A stretch of 64,000 nucleotides of DNA from Anastatus disparis (taxonomy: Eukaryota > Arthropoda > Insecta > Hymenoptera > Eupelmidae): the NCBI GenBank assembly GCA_017163975.1, contig JAFFSR010000094.1:1-64000 (forward strand), given 5' to 3'. Position numbers and translations under genes: made by a program. Positions 1-11,850 of this stretch are shown here, one piece after another. The notes under the pieces were generated by a model. It made no database searches and was not told where the DNA came from. It saw only the letters and a list, made by a program, of their open reading frames with translations. Position 1 is the first letter of the stretch. Each line of letters opens with the position of its first letter.

Positions 1-299
1 ATTCATGATGTTTTATAAATTTAAACTTTATTTTTTTTGAATAAAAAAAAATACTCTTTTTGTATTTATTTTATTTATTTTACCCCACACCGAGAATTGT
101 GGAGCCTAACTTATTTTATTTTATTAATAAATATTACAAGAACTTTTACTTTTACTTCTTTCTTTCTTTATTAACTGAATCACTGAGAAAACTATATTAA
201 TTTTCTTCTCTTCTTCTTTTCCTTAGCAACCGATATAAAATGTTACCAATTAAAAAAATGAATATACAACAAAATAAATCGATAATCAATCGAACATTT

Positions 300-1470
300 A
301 CGATAAAAACCTATATGATCAATTTTAATTAAAATAATTTCTTATGATGCCATTTAATTCCTTATGTTCAGATTAGTATATGTTAAAAAAATCTGCTTTC
401 TAGGATCAATAGATCAAGAATTGATACATGATCCGATTATCTATTGATCTCATAAGGATATCAAGGTGATTTTTGGTACATATGTTATTTGAATAGCAAA
501 AAAATTGAATAGCATTGTGAAATATTTTATTTTCCAAAATTCGTTATTTGTGTATGAATCATCAGATTTGATAAGGATGTTCGTATGCTTTTAGTAATGT
601 GTGTATGATGACTAATACCGTAATTTCAATTTTTTTAAATCGATTAATTAATAATATAAATGATTATTAGAATGTCATTTGATTTCTTATGTTCAGATTA
701 GTATATGTTTAAAAATCAGCTTTCTAGGATCGATAGTTCATGATCGATACATGATCGATTATATATCGATCTAATCAAGATATCAAAGTTATTTTTGGTA
801 CATATGTTGTTCCGAATAGCAAAAAATTGAATGGCATCGTAAATTTTTTCATTTTTTCGAAATTTGTGAATTTAAAATTTGTAATTTATGTATGAATTAT
901 CAGATAAGATAAGCATGTTCGTATGCTTTTAGTACTGCGCATGATAACTAATACCGCAATTACATTGTTCAAAATCAATCAATTTTTAATATAAATCATT
1001 TTTATTATGCTACTTGATTTATGTTCAGATTAGTATATGTTCAAAAATCAGCTTTCTAGGATCGATAGTTCAAGAATCGATACATGATCGATTATCTATT
1101 GATCTAATAAAGATATCAAGTTTATTTTTGGTACATATGTTGTTCGAATAGCAAAAAATTGAATGGCATCGTAAATTTTTTCATTTTTCGAAATTTGTGA
1201 ATTTTAAAATTTGTAATTTGTGTATGAATCATCAGATAAGATAAGGATGTACGTGCGCTTTCACTAGCATGTATGATAACTAATACTGTTATTACAATTT
1301 TCAAAATTCATAAATTATTAATATAAATGATTTCTTATGATGCTATTCGATTTCTTATATTCAGGTTAGTATATATTCAAAAAATCAGCTTTCTAGAATG
1401 AATAGATCAAGAATCAATACATAATCGATCATTTATTGATCTAATAAATGTATCATGGTGATTTTTGGTA
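300..1470. repeat. ~330-bp tandem repeat, about 3.5-4 copies
   Basis: The phrase TTCAGATTAGTATATGTT recurs with small changes near 366, 691, 1024 and 1359, a spacing of 325-335 bp. Each copy carries the same GATCGATACATGATCGAT-like palindromic core and a GGTACATATGTT segment. The copies have point differences and small indels, so the array is not recent. No coding potential is seen; the 60-aa minus-strand reading frame here is a shadow. Confidence 0.8.
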
Positions 1471-2550
1471 CATATACCGTGTCCTTGAAGATGACACTAA
1501 AATGCGGACTTATCTTTTATCCACATGCGGATTTTAACTCCGCAATTTTTACGAGAATGTTAAATGTATTATTTCAATTTTATAAAGGTCAACCACAGCT
1601 GCATTATAACAATATTGGTGCATAATTACTGACATAGATGTTTCATAGAGTTATGACGGTCTATTGTAGCTGTGTACTCTTAATTTGATTTTAGCAGAAA
1701 ACTGCACGTGTGAAAAAAACTTTTTTTACACGTCAAATTTTAATGTAATTAGATCATTGGTATATGATTAAGATAGGAGGATGACACTAAGATGAAGACA
1801 ATGATTTTAGTGTCCAAAATGTTGCCGGACGATAAAGAGCCTCGCAAGATGGATGGGGAGGACTCTAATTCTCTTCCGCGATATAGATGGCAACTGTACC
1901 ACGGAACCGATGAGTTACGTACATCTAGTAATGATCTGACGGATGCGGATGTACCCGCAATTCAACAATTTCAACTTCTCGGGGTTTGGTGACAATACGC
2001 TGGTGATTCTTCTATTATAGGGGACCACTGGCGTTTTTATTTTTACGAACACCTGGTGCAGTGAGATTTTTGTCGTCAGCGAAGCCGCGAGCTGAGCTCA
2101 CTGGAAAGTGGCTTCCACGGCCGTATATTAACGTTGTAGTGATACCGACTTAACCTTAGACCCAGTGTATCAGGAAATATTTTTGACAGCTACACACTTG
2201 GCGAAGATGTTTTGCTCCCGATACGACTTCGCCGTCGGCGGTCGAGTATTGAATTATGTTTAAAGTACTTAAAAATTGAAAAAATTTAAAAACAGTGTTT
2301 CAAAAATAGTGATTCAAAAATAGAAATTATGTTCTAAAAATAGTTTTTAAAACTAGTGTTTAAGGAATAAAAACAATGTTTAAAAAACTAATGGAGTGGA
2401 AGTGTTGAAAAAAAATAAAACCGTGTTAAAAAACTATGGAGGTTGATCAAAAATACAAGGAAAAAATGCTAAGTACCTTTTTTTTTTTAATTTATATATT
2501 TTAAAATATGTGCGCGCGTGTGTGTGTGTGTGTTTGTGTTTTTAAAATCT
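1471..2550. other. Non-coding stretch with a hairpin
   Basis: No gene is supported. A hairpin lies at about 1705-1733: ACGTGTGAAAAAAA pairs with TTTTTTTACACGT. An open frame of 66 codons at 1792-1992 has no recognisable motif and no splice context. A short TG microsatellite sits at about 2513-2533. Confidence 0.4.
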
Positions 2551-3175
2551 AGGTATTACTATGAAGTGTCATAGCAAACTCCTTCGACCCTTCCGCACAT
2601 GACATCATAGTATATATATATACAATGTGGGCTGAAAGTACAGGAACGGCTAAATAACTCTGCGGGATTGTATTTTACGAGAAAAAGCTTAAAACAAAAG
2701 ATAGAGGATATTTTCTTGGCTATTTGGCAGTGATAATGACTTCATGACCTTGACCATAACTTTGAATGTCATTTCAAGGTCAAGTCAACGTAAATACATA
2801 TCCGGACGTAAAATTTCCCGCTCTTTGTTTTTATTTCTGAGGTGAAAATTATGGGTTCCCATTTGAAGAAATTAACTTGACCTTGAAATGACATTTAAAG
2901 TTATGGTCAAGGTCATGGTCATTATCACTGCCAAATAGCCAAGAAAATATCCTCTATCTTTTGTTTTAAGCTTTTTCTCGTAAAATACAATCCCGCAGAG
3001 TTATTTCAACGTTCCGGTACTTTTAGCCCACCCCTGTATATATATATATATATATATATACATATTACGATGTCATAGTGGGTCATCCTGCTGCTGATGT
3101 CACTCGGAGTTCATTCAACTCTGGGGAGGGTCAGCAGAGGGGGTTTGTTATGACGCTCCATAGTGGTACCTATAC
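2551..3175. mobile_element. Outer inverted-repeat element split by a MITE
   Basis: Sequence at 2551-2615 (AGGTATTACTATG, GTCATAGCAAACTCC, ATGACATCATAGTA) is matched in inverted orientation at about 3062-3175 (TACGATGTCATAG, GGTTTGTTATGACG, CATAGTGGTACCT). The two arms flank the MITE at 2623-3036, so an older palindromic element was the target. The right arm is longer than the left. Confidence 0.5.
2623..3036. mobile_element. Palindromic MITE, 414 bp, TA target
   Basis: Arms of about 165 bp (2623-2787 and 2870-3036) are near-perfect inverted copies around a ~85-bp spacer. The tips are CAATGTGGGCTG and CAGGGGTGGGCT (reverse of the right end), flanked by TA inside TA-repeats, as expected for a Tc1/mariner-type MITE. 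The arms hold four perfect TCAAGGTCA sites (2745-2753, 2774-2782, 2878-2886, 2907-2915; two on each strand). There is no ORF. Confidence 0.85.
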
Positions 3176-3179
3176 TACT

Positions 3180-4022
3180 TATACATAAGCCGGAAACAAT
3201 AACTAAAAATACTAGTAACTTTCTGACTATTTGTTTTAATCAGCTCATCTTGCATGTCTCATCCCAACTGCAAAGACCTTGTAGTTGTTGCTAATTTTGT
3301 TTTATACTAACGCTTGTTTTTTAATGATGTTAAACGTTACGCGTGACTCGTTACAGGTCTTAAAATTTTACTGTCCGACGTCAACTGAATTTGTAATCTG
3401 TGACAGAAAAAGAAATATGCATAAGGACTTATACAGCTAAAAACAGCAAGCTACAGGACAATGGCTATATGAACGCGAGAACCTGAGAAATAGCAAGGAA
3501 TAGCTGGGAACCACGAGGTCTGGTCTAATTTTCAACCAACTGTTCCTCACTGTTTCCATCTATTCCTCGCTGTTTCCAACTATTAATGGCTATTCCATAC
3601 TTTTACGCACTTCGAAAGCCGTTTGTGCCTGCAGCTGCTTAAGTCCTTATGCATGTTTTTTTTTTCTGCCACTGATCATAAATTTACTAGATGCTGGATG
3701 ATAAAATGTCAAAACATGCAACAAGTAACATGTAAGGGGTCACATAATTGAAAAACAAGTGCAAGGGTGAGATCAGATAGAGCGGAAAATAGGCAACGAA
3801 ACGTCGCAGAATGTTAACACCGTCGCTTTGTATTCTGTCTAATTTTTTCCTATATTCACACTGAGCGGAGTAAGAGTTCTGAAACATTAATTAGCAATAT
3901 AAGATCAAATTGACGACAGGCACAGAGTCTTTGCAATTGAAATGAGACATGCAAGATGAGCGGATCAAAACTTACAATTGGTAAATTACTACATTTTTAG
4001 TTATTTTTCTAAGACTTATGTC
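3180..4022. mobile_element. Inverted-repeat element with a smaller one inside
   Basis: About 140 bp at 3180-3320 (AATAACTAAAAATACTAGTAA, GCTCATCTTGCATGTCTCAT, AACTGCAAAGA) is repeated inverted at 3890-4022. A second, inner pair at 3398-3440 and 3632-3676 shares GCATAAGGACTTA and a run of A before it, so a ~280-bp element probably inserted into an ~560-bp one. The arms are diverged. No ORF was recognised. Confidence 0.65.
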
Positions 4023-5070
4023 TATTTGCATGAAGTGTACATAAGTTTTATAAATAAATGAGTTTTCGAAAAGTTCACATTTAAAAGAAAGGATTCGTAG
4101 AATTAACATAAAAAATGAAAAGTTTAGAATAGAAAGAGTAGCTGCACAAAAATCTCAAGGACAATTTGCTTAATTTACATTTACATCATCAAGCCATACA
4201 AAAACTTATATTAGCATATAAAATTAATATTTTGAATAGTTAGGTACTTCTTAGAAATTTTTAATTAATATTCATAAAATTCTTGATATTTTGTAATATT
4301 TTTTGTGTTTCAAGTTAATCGAGAATTGCAGGAGAAGTGAAATGTTTATTTTAGATCTGAATTGTTTATTGTAATAGTTATAGTAACACAAAAGTTAAAA
4401 AACTTGTATTATTAAGCTTTGTATTATTATGAACAATTTTTCAATAGATTTAAGAAAGTAATTTGAATATATTTTGCCTAGTACATCAAGAAAAAAAAGT
4501 TTATATCGTGGTGAAAGAAAAAATCTTTTCAAGACGTCATTTATTATGAAGGGTGAAATCATAGCTTATTATTACTATAAATCATTACCGATTGCAAATC
4601 ATAATATCATTCATTCAACAATGTACTTTTTGTAAAGTGTAATTTGTACTTAAAAATAGTAGATTTAGATGAGCAGAAACTTGTTTAAATAAAAAGATCA
4701 GCATCTGAAAGCTGACTTCGAATTTGATCATATTTAACTACTATAGTTATCAATAAATTAGATAGAGTTGAGAAAAATCAAGTACAGTCAATATCTCAAA
4801 AAGTAATGCCTATTTAGGAAAATGCCGAGACATCAGTCTCCTTATTTCAACCATAGAAGATCCTTAAAAGATTTTATCAAGAGCTGTGTCCCATTGCTGA
4901 AACACTCTCCTTATTAATACAAGAAACCTTGTGTCGTTAGCAATAATGAAAATAATGTATTATATTATTACCATTTTTGGTTTTTTCTTTCATTGTATTT
5001 ATAATCTTCATAATATTAAAAAGATTATCATCAAACAATAAAAAGTCTTCCCCAGTATATGAATTATGCA
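4023..5070. other. AT-rich non-coding DNA
   Basis: I see no gene, RNA or clear repeat here. A 45-bp stretch at about 5020-5065 (AAAGATTATCATCAAACAAT, TCTTCCCCAGTATAT) recurs diverged at about 6508-6556, which suggests a shared old element. Confidence 0.4.
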
Positions 5071-5278
5071 TGCAAAAAGGGCCCTAAGTCCATTCTAACA
5101 AATTTTGGAAAATAAAAAATAGTGTATTACTTCTCTTACGCTTGGTGGATTAACTTGAAATTCATTACATACGTAGTTGGTATTGTCAAAAGTAAGATAA
5201 TACATTTACTATTGCTAAAACTGGCCGATGAATTTTTTTTAATTGATAAAAAGCCAATGGACTTAGATCCCTTTTGCA
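5071..5278. mobile_element. Short MITE, TIR TGCAAAAGGG
   Basis: The left end TGCAAAAAGGGCCCTAAGTC and the right end GACTTAGATCCCTTTTGCA are inverted copies about 28 bp long, giving a 208-bp element. A third copy of the same end (AGACTTAGGTCCCTTTTGCA) stands alone at 6369-6395. The interior is AT-rich and non-coding. Confidence 0.65.
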
Positions 5279-5449
5279 GAATCTGTAAAAATTAACATTT
5301 TTATGGAAATATATTTAACTTTTATTCATCAATAATACATTTCACAATATTGTTATATTATTTCATACATATAAAACTAATAATTTATTTAGAAAAATAT
5401 TTTTCAACAATTCATTAACAAATAACTACTAAATTTCTTTCAATACTAA

Positions 5450-5455
5450 CATGAA

Positions 5456-5486
<31 letters not shown>

Positions 5487-5843
5487 ATGAATGAATAAAT
5501 AAATAAATAAATGAATGAATAAATAAATGAATGAATAAATGAATGAATGAATGAATAAATAAAATGAATGAATAAATAAATGAATGAATAAATAAATGAA
5601 TGAATAAATAAATGAATGAATAAATAAATGAATGAATAAATAAATGAATGAATAAATAAATGAATGAATAAATAAATAAATGAATGAATAAATAAATGAA
5701 TGAATAAATAAATGAATAAATAAATGAATGAATAAATAAATGAATGAATAAATAAATAAATAAATAAATGAATAAATAAATGAATGAATAAAAAAATGAA
5801 TGAATAAAAAAATAAATAAATAAGTAAATGAATAAATGAATAC
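5450..5843. repeat. TAAA/TGAA tetranucleotide microsatellite
   Basis: About 390 bp of alternating AATA and AATG units (AAATAAATGAATGAATAAAT and variants). The long minus-strand frames that read as strings of Phe, Ile, Tyr, Leu and His are products of this repeat and not genes. Confidence 0.95.
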
Positions 5844-7320
5844 AGATGAATATTATTAATCGCAAGTAGGATATTCAAGAAGAACGTTGAAAACTTTTTT
5901 ATATTGACTTGGTATGTAATTTATCAGTTTTTTTAAATCTTCAATTTTTATTTTTTTATAGAAACGTAACCATCTGAAAAAAACTTGAACTAAAACTATT
6001 AACTATTTTTTCTTTTAACGATTTTTTTTTAATTTTAACTTTTTGCAGAAACTAAAATTTTAAAAATAAGGATTTTACTATTTACTATTTACATTATGAT
6101 GTAGCATCATTTTTCATGCACAAATTTATTCGTATCTCATTTTTTCCAATAAATAGATATAAGGCCATGAACCGATTCATATACCTTGTACTACGTTCTC
6201 AAAATTAAGGGATTTTAATATATGCAAAAATATTAAATTCGGCAATTTTTTTTGCAGACTTTTTGCAGAACTCAATATTTAAAAAATGCTTTTATGTAGC
6301 ATTTGAACATTGCATTTGATGAAGATTGCAATTCTATTACGTAATATGGAGCTATCTAAATTCGACCCAAAATTAGACTTAGGTCCCTTTTGCATACACT
6401 GATTCATATTAAATCTGTGGGCGCGGTTGCAGGAGCGATTTTTTATAACTTTCTCATTAAAAGTTTTTTTCTGTAAAAGATCAAGGCTGTCAACATATAA
6501 TTATATTTAAAAGATTACTATCAGATAATAAACAAATCTTGCCCAATATATTTACTCCATGGGGCAGTTTTAAGGGCAATTTTTATAACATTCCATTTAA
6601 AAATTATTTTTTATAAGAGGTTGCCAACATATAATAAAAAAAGATTTTTTTATATTAAATTATTTTTCCAAGTGTATTCTTGTATTTCTTAACGTTTATC
6701 TTTCATTTTGTGACGTCATATCTGATGAGTGTGTTCAATATTAAAATCAATAAACTTACAATACATACTCAGTTTTTCTATCTCCCCGTCTTCGTCTTAC
6801 TGTCTTTGTATTACCGCCTTCTGTCTCTCTGTTTCTGTCCTACAATCTTCGTTTCTTCTTCTTCGTCTCTCCATCCCTGTCTCTTTGTTTCGATCTTTTT
6901 GTCTCTGTCTCTGCCCCATATATACATAATTGGTCCTTGCATGAAAAAATGTATTGTATCCGTCAGGTAGAATATGAGGAATGAAAGACCCCAATTTGTT
7001 TGTTTTTCAAAAATGATGAATGGTAAGAGTTATAGCACACGCACTCAATTATTTACATATGGTCAAAAGCATTTGCCGCTTGATGACGCTGTAGATGAAA
7101 CAAAAAATATAGAATATTTCATATCCACAGATTTATAATTTACTAAGACAATAATATACTTTTGATCTTGTCAATAACTCCAGCTATATATATGTAGGAT
7201 AATTCTTGATACTAATCTTGTTTGAAAAGTCTGAAATATTTTTGTAAAGCAAAGAATGCTGCGTGTGGCCGAGCCGATGTAAATGTGTGTATCTTTTTTA
7301 GGTGACCGAGATAGTAATAC
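5844..7320. other. AT-rich non-coding DNA
   Basis: No gene is supported. It contains the isolated MITE end at 6369-6395 and a pyrimidine-rich plus-strand stretch at 6770-6920 whose frames show only Leu, Ser and Cys low complexity. Confidence 0.4.
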
Positions 7321-7321
7321 C

Positions 7322-7405
7322 AAAGATGATGATAATGAGGATTAGGACGACGACGACAACGACGACGACAACGACGACGGCGACGACGACGACGACAATG
7401 ATGAT
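7322..7405. repeat. GAC/CGA trinucleotide microsatellite
   Basis: Imperfect GACGACGACAAC repeats. They mark the 3' breakpoint of the decayed LINE on the minus strand and produce the Arg-rich tail of its last open frame. Confidence 0.85.
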
Positions 7406-7439
7406 CATGATGATGATTCCTTTTTAAATTCGTGGAAAC

Positions 7440-9900
7440 CTTTAGTCTTCCAGCTGATGCATAGAAGTTAATCCTTGCAAATGCGGCCCTGAAAAATCCT
7501 ATCAATCTGAACCTCACACAAAGTTTAGAGAGGAAGATCGTGTTGGATGCCTTGCTTAAGTCAAAAAGAAGCAGCAATTTGACAAGCTTCATATCTAAAT
7601 CTGAGCCTATGTTGTCTGTAAGTTTGAGTAGAGCAGCCTGCGTAGTTTGGTGCTTCCTAAATCTAGTCTCGATAGGATCGAACAATTCATTGGAAGTGAT
7701 GTACTCCTGCAATTAGTCATGGGTGATTTTCTTAAGAACCTTTCGAAGAAAAAATAAGATAGCGATAGGCCTTAAATCTTTTGGCTGCTTAGATATAGCA
7801 CATTCCTTAGACCATATAATATGTGCTTGATTACAAAGACAAGAGAAGACTTTATGCAAAAGAGAAATTGAACAGACTCACAAAATGTTTGCTTATAAAT
7901 AGTAAAGCTTAAACTATCAAACTTGCGGAATGCCATCCTTACCACGAGCCTGTGAGAAAAACTGTGAGATTTCAAGAACAACATAATTAAAACTAATAAG
8001 TTTGGAGGTGAACTCACTCATTGCAATGAGTGAGAATTCTCAACCGCTCTTTACTATTCTCATGTGGCAAGACTGACATCCTAACAAAGTAAGCATCAAG
8101 CTCGAAGTGAATCCATTCAAATTCCCTTAATTCTCAATTGCAGCTGTGAGATTATTAGAGAGGCAACCAAGTGCATAATCTGTGTTAACTGTGTCAATCG
8201 TAAACGGCCATCAATCACAGCCGGCAAGTTTCTATCTCAAAAATATTAGTGAAACGTCAGAGTATGGTGTCTGGCACCATGCTAGATAAACTGTAACAAC
8301 AGCTCAGCTGGTAGCTTACTAAGGAACCGGGCATCACTGCTCTTCTTAAGGAGATCGGCATTCAAGTCCCTCATTATCATTTTATTGTAATAGTCTGAAT
8401 TCAAATCCCTTAAATCATCTAGTAAATTAGAGTTTTTGAAAACGAAACAGCAGGAGGACGATGAATAACAGAAATTATCACGGGTTCAGAGCTGTCAACT
8501 TGCACAGAACAGAAGATATATCCAGGTACCTTCAATTCACCGCTACTATTACTAGTTTGAGTCTCGAAGTAGCCAAAATAGTGCATTTTGGATTATCCAT
8601 AATATACAAAGCAATTCTTCTACCACACAAGTTTCTATCTTGTATAAACCCTTTCTACCCCTGACCCGAATGACATCATCCGATACAGACGGACCCAGCC
8701 AGGTATCAGCAACTTTGAACACGTCCTAAGGAGAATCACTACCTAGAAGCTCACGTACTCGCCCAATATGAGCTCTCAATGAGGTCACATTTAGGAAGCA
8801 CATGCTTATTCTTCCCGCCTTCCTGTTCAACTCCCTGAAGAGAACTAAGCGCAATCATTGAGAAGAGGCCTGATTTAAGGATATTGTATGATTTTTAATA
8901 GTATATAATTTTAATTATTAGTATAAACATTATACATTTGAATTTCACCGCGTTAATATTATTTTGTAGATTACATTTAAATTTATTAAATATTTTATCT
9001 AGATCATATCTACTCTCAAATCTATGTACCTTCTCCCCTTCCTCCTTCTCACCATAAATTTACTATCTCTATGCCAAACAAACTCAAAACCTTTCCTTAA
9101 GCATATTTTTTTAGAGTTTTAAAATTAATATATTTATTTTTTTTCAAGGAACTTATTTATATATATTTGATAGTGGTGCTTGGTAATCGTGATAAGTCCA
9201 GTCCAGTGGACATCACCATCCTCAGAACCACACCTTTTCACAGCATAACAGAATGCCTCTTTGCTAGATTTGTATGTATTTTTACTGTTTGTATTTCGTT
9301 CAAATTAAAAGGTACTTTAGTGTTAGTGTTAAGTAAGCTACTATCTGTATGTTTTACTGATGGTGTTCCGTTCGAAATTACAGGCGTTTCTACGTTAGTG
9401 TTGAGTGAGTGTTCATCCTGGGTATATGATCATGAATGATGTGCACCACTTTAGCCACCCTGGTCATAAGTTGAGAAAAGTTGTTGTCCACCGCATGGAA
9501 TTCATTCTTCAAAAATGTCTACATATTATTAGAATCAGTTGTTAGAGATTGAGAAAACTTTCCATGTATGCTATTTAGAGCAGACGACAACTCCTGAGTT
9601 TACGATTCTGCTCCAGCAGCCGAATCTGCCCAGTATGTAAACTCTTAATATTTCAGTTTGACTATCTATTTTAGTCACGATATCCTGCAGACCCTTGTCA
9701 ACATTGAAAATACGGCTCTAAAGAGCTGAAAGTCGCGTAAGGCCATTTTGAATTAACTCGAGCCTGCAAGATATCGTGCTCTTTTGAGCAGAAATTTTAC
9801 ATAGCAGCGCTGCCTATATGTAAAACACTGAATCAATTTTTCTGACTCTCGTTTATTATCAGCGGGAAAACCATAGATGGTGCATCAGTCCATAGTAGTA
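7440..9900 (-). pseudogene. Decayed non-LTR retrotransposon (ORF1 relic, endonuclease, RT)
   Basis: Reading the minus strand from high to low coordinates gives, in order: a coiled ORF1-like stretch (about 9,430-9,900), an APE-type endonuclease (about 8,330-8,850, with SLRAHIGRVRELL, ADTWLGPSVSDDV, ISVIHRPP and RDLNADL), and reverse transcriptase (about 7,443-8,010, with DLRPIAIL, TQAALLKLTDNI and LLLLFDLSKA). The RT part matches the same region of the LINE at 57.7-60.6 kb (TQTALLKLTEDI, LLLLFDFSKA). Stops and frameshifts are frequent, and everything after the FDxSKA motif is lost at a microsatellite. It belongs to the same CR1/Jockey-like group but is far older. Confidence 0.8.
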
Positions 9901-10690
9901 TTTTGTGATATGGTTGAAAATGTCAAGAGAAATGAGAGGATTAAGCACGAAGCTGAATGAGTAATATGAATGAGAAATAATATAAGATAGTTACAAAAGC
10001 AACGTCATGAAAAATAAAAATACTAATAAAAATAAAGATAGGCCAGCCGCAACCTGTGAAACTCTCCGCCCAAGTGTATCACATTTAAAAATAAATAAAA
10101 AGAAATGAGAAATGTAGTGAAAAAACAGCATAATAAGCTGTTTGAAATTCGCGCGTCAGATATATAAAATCGAAAGACCGCTAGAATTGTACCTTAAATA
10201 TGGTTATTACCTGTCACTTATTCATTTAATAGATCAGACAGTAGACAAGGTAATCCATAGATGGAGCCACCAGTGACGAACTTCAAGGGTTCACCGAAGA
10301 AATATTCAATTTAGCGCCAAAATGATTTTAGGTTATGTTGCAACAGATGCATATAACAATGAAGATGCAACTGCGACACACCTACAACACTATCACACAA
10401 CACCTCACAGCTAATACAGCAAGCAGCAATGCTCCAACCATTCTTTAACCAGCAACAGCAACAGAAACAAGAAATGACAATGATGAAGAGAACGATGCAC
10501 AAAATTAGAAAAACGTCCAGGGTCCGAATGATGCAGATGCACAAGTGCAAGCAAGTTCAGCAAAGCCTTGAAGACCCCAACTGGACGATTTTCTAAAAGA
10601 ATAATCACTCAGCAGAGTAAAATGAAAAATATTAGAATAAAAAAGGCAGAACTGACGCAGCGTACCAATGAATACTTACGGGTGGAAAGG
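9901..10690. other. No recognisable gene
   Basis: A Gln/Met-rich plus-strand frame at about 10,390-10,590 (Gln repeats followed by Met-Lys-Arg) resembles low-complexity capsid or nucleocapsid relics. It has no diagnostic motif, so I leave it unassigned. Confidence 0.3.
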
Positions 10691-11000
10691 GATTCCATGT
10701 ATATAAGTTTATAATTTAAAAATACTTTTTTCCATTATTTATTATTTTTTTCAAAATAAATGTTTGTATCTCACACCTATAGCGATCACTTAGCCAAAAT
10801 GTATATAAATTTATAATTTTTAATTATATTTTTTATTATTATTTATAATTTTCCGAAATAATTATTTTAATATTGCATCGGTAGCGAAATCTCAACCAAA
10901 ATGTATACAACTTTATAATTTTGTGATATACTTTATTATTATGATTTTCTTTGGAAATGAATGTTTAAATATTACATATGTGGGTGTTTTATTTGCATTA
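10690..11000. repeat. ~102-bp tandem repeat, three copies
   Basis: GTATATAAGTTTATAATTT and close variants start near 10,697, 10,799 and 10,902. Each is followed by a run of T/A and a TTTC(A/C)AAATAA segment. The copies are diverged. Confidence 0.6.
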
Positions 11001-11149
11001 TATTCGTTTTAAATTTTTCATACATTATTTTAATTAGACATTTAATTTTAAATATAATCAAACAATAATTCATAAATAAGTTTTACGTCCATTTATTGTA
11101 CATAAAACCATATGTATTAAGCTACGGAATTCGCTTCATAGGGCCCAAC

Positions 11150-11850
11150 TCGGAATAATACCATAATTTGCTGCTAATTTGTTACTCTATCCTGGATTTT
11201 GTTGCTCTAGCCGTTTCCATGAAACAATGGCTAATCCAGCTTAATATTAAGCTACATGCACTCACTACAGTAACTAAGGAACGGCTAGAGCTAGCAACTC
11301 CATTCTGGTTGCATAATTTGTCGCTTTTTTGTCGCTCTAAGATAGAATAATTGGTAAGTGCCAGAACCTGATCCAGACCCAGATATGGCCATTGGGCCCA
11401 AGTAGAAATGGAAACTTTTTTCTTAATGTATCGAATAAGTCATGTAATCTTTAATAATTTGTTACTAATTTGTCACTAACATTTGATCCTACTCTGAATT
11501 CTGTCGTTCCAGCCGTTTCCGAGAATCGATAGCTACTCTAGCTTAATATTAAATAATTTGTTGCCTATTTGTCGCTGGCATTGAACCCTACACTGGATTT
11601 TGTCGCTCCAACCGTTTCCGGTAAACAATGGCTATTCTAGCTTAATATTAAGCTACTGAATCTGCTACAGTAACTCAGGAATGGCTAGAGCTAGCAACTT
11701 CATTCTGATTGCATAGTTTTTCGCTTTTTTGCCGCTCTAGGATAGGATAGTTCGTAAGTCCCAAAACCTGACTCAGACCCAAATACGGTCATTGGGCCTG
11801 AGTGAAAATGAAAACTTTTTTACTTAATGTATCTAATAAACAGTGCGTTG
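11150..11850. repeat. Tandem repeat with ~410-bp higher-order unit
   Basis: The block containing GCTTAATATTAAGCTAC, GGAACGGCTAGAGCTAGCAA and CCATTGGGCC occurs near 11,240-11,410 and again near 11,640-11,800. A shorter element with AGCCGTTTCC and GCTTAATATTAA occurs three times (about 11,210, 11,510 and 11,610). It leads directly into the ~165-bp satellite. Confidence 0.6.

Noticed and set aside
1792..1992. 66-codon frame starting MKTMILVSKMLPDDKEPRK
   Set aside because: It is short, has no family match and no splice or promoter context, and lies among repeats. It is kept only as a remark.
5429..5878. Two long minus-strand frames of Phe/Ile/Tyr/Leu/His
   Set aside because: They translate a TAAA/TGAA microsatellite in two phases. 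There is no start context, domain or codon structure beyond the repeat.
7212..7440. His/Arg-rich C-terminal extension of the RT relic
   Set aside because: It is produced by a GAC microsatellite after the LINE breakpoint, so it is not part of the protein.
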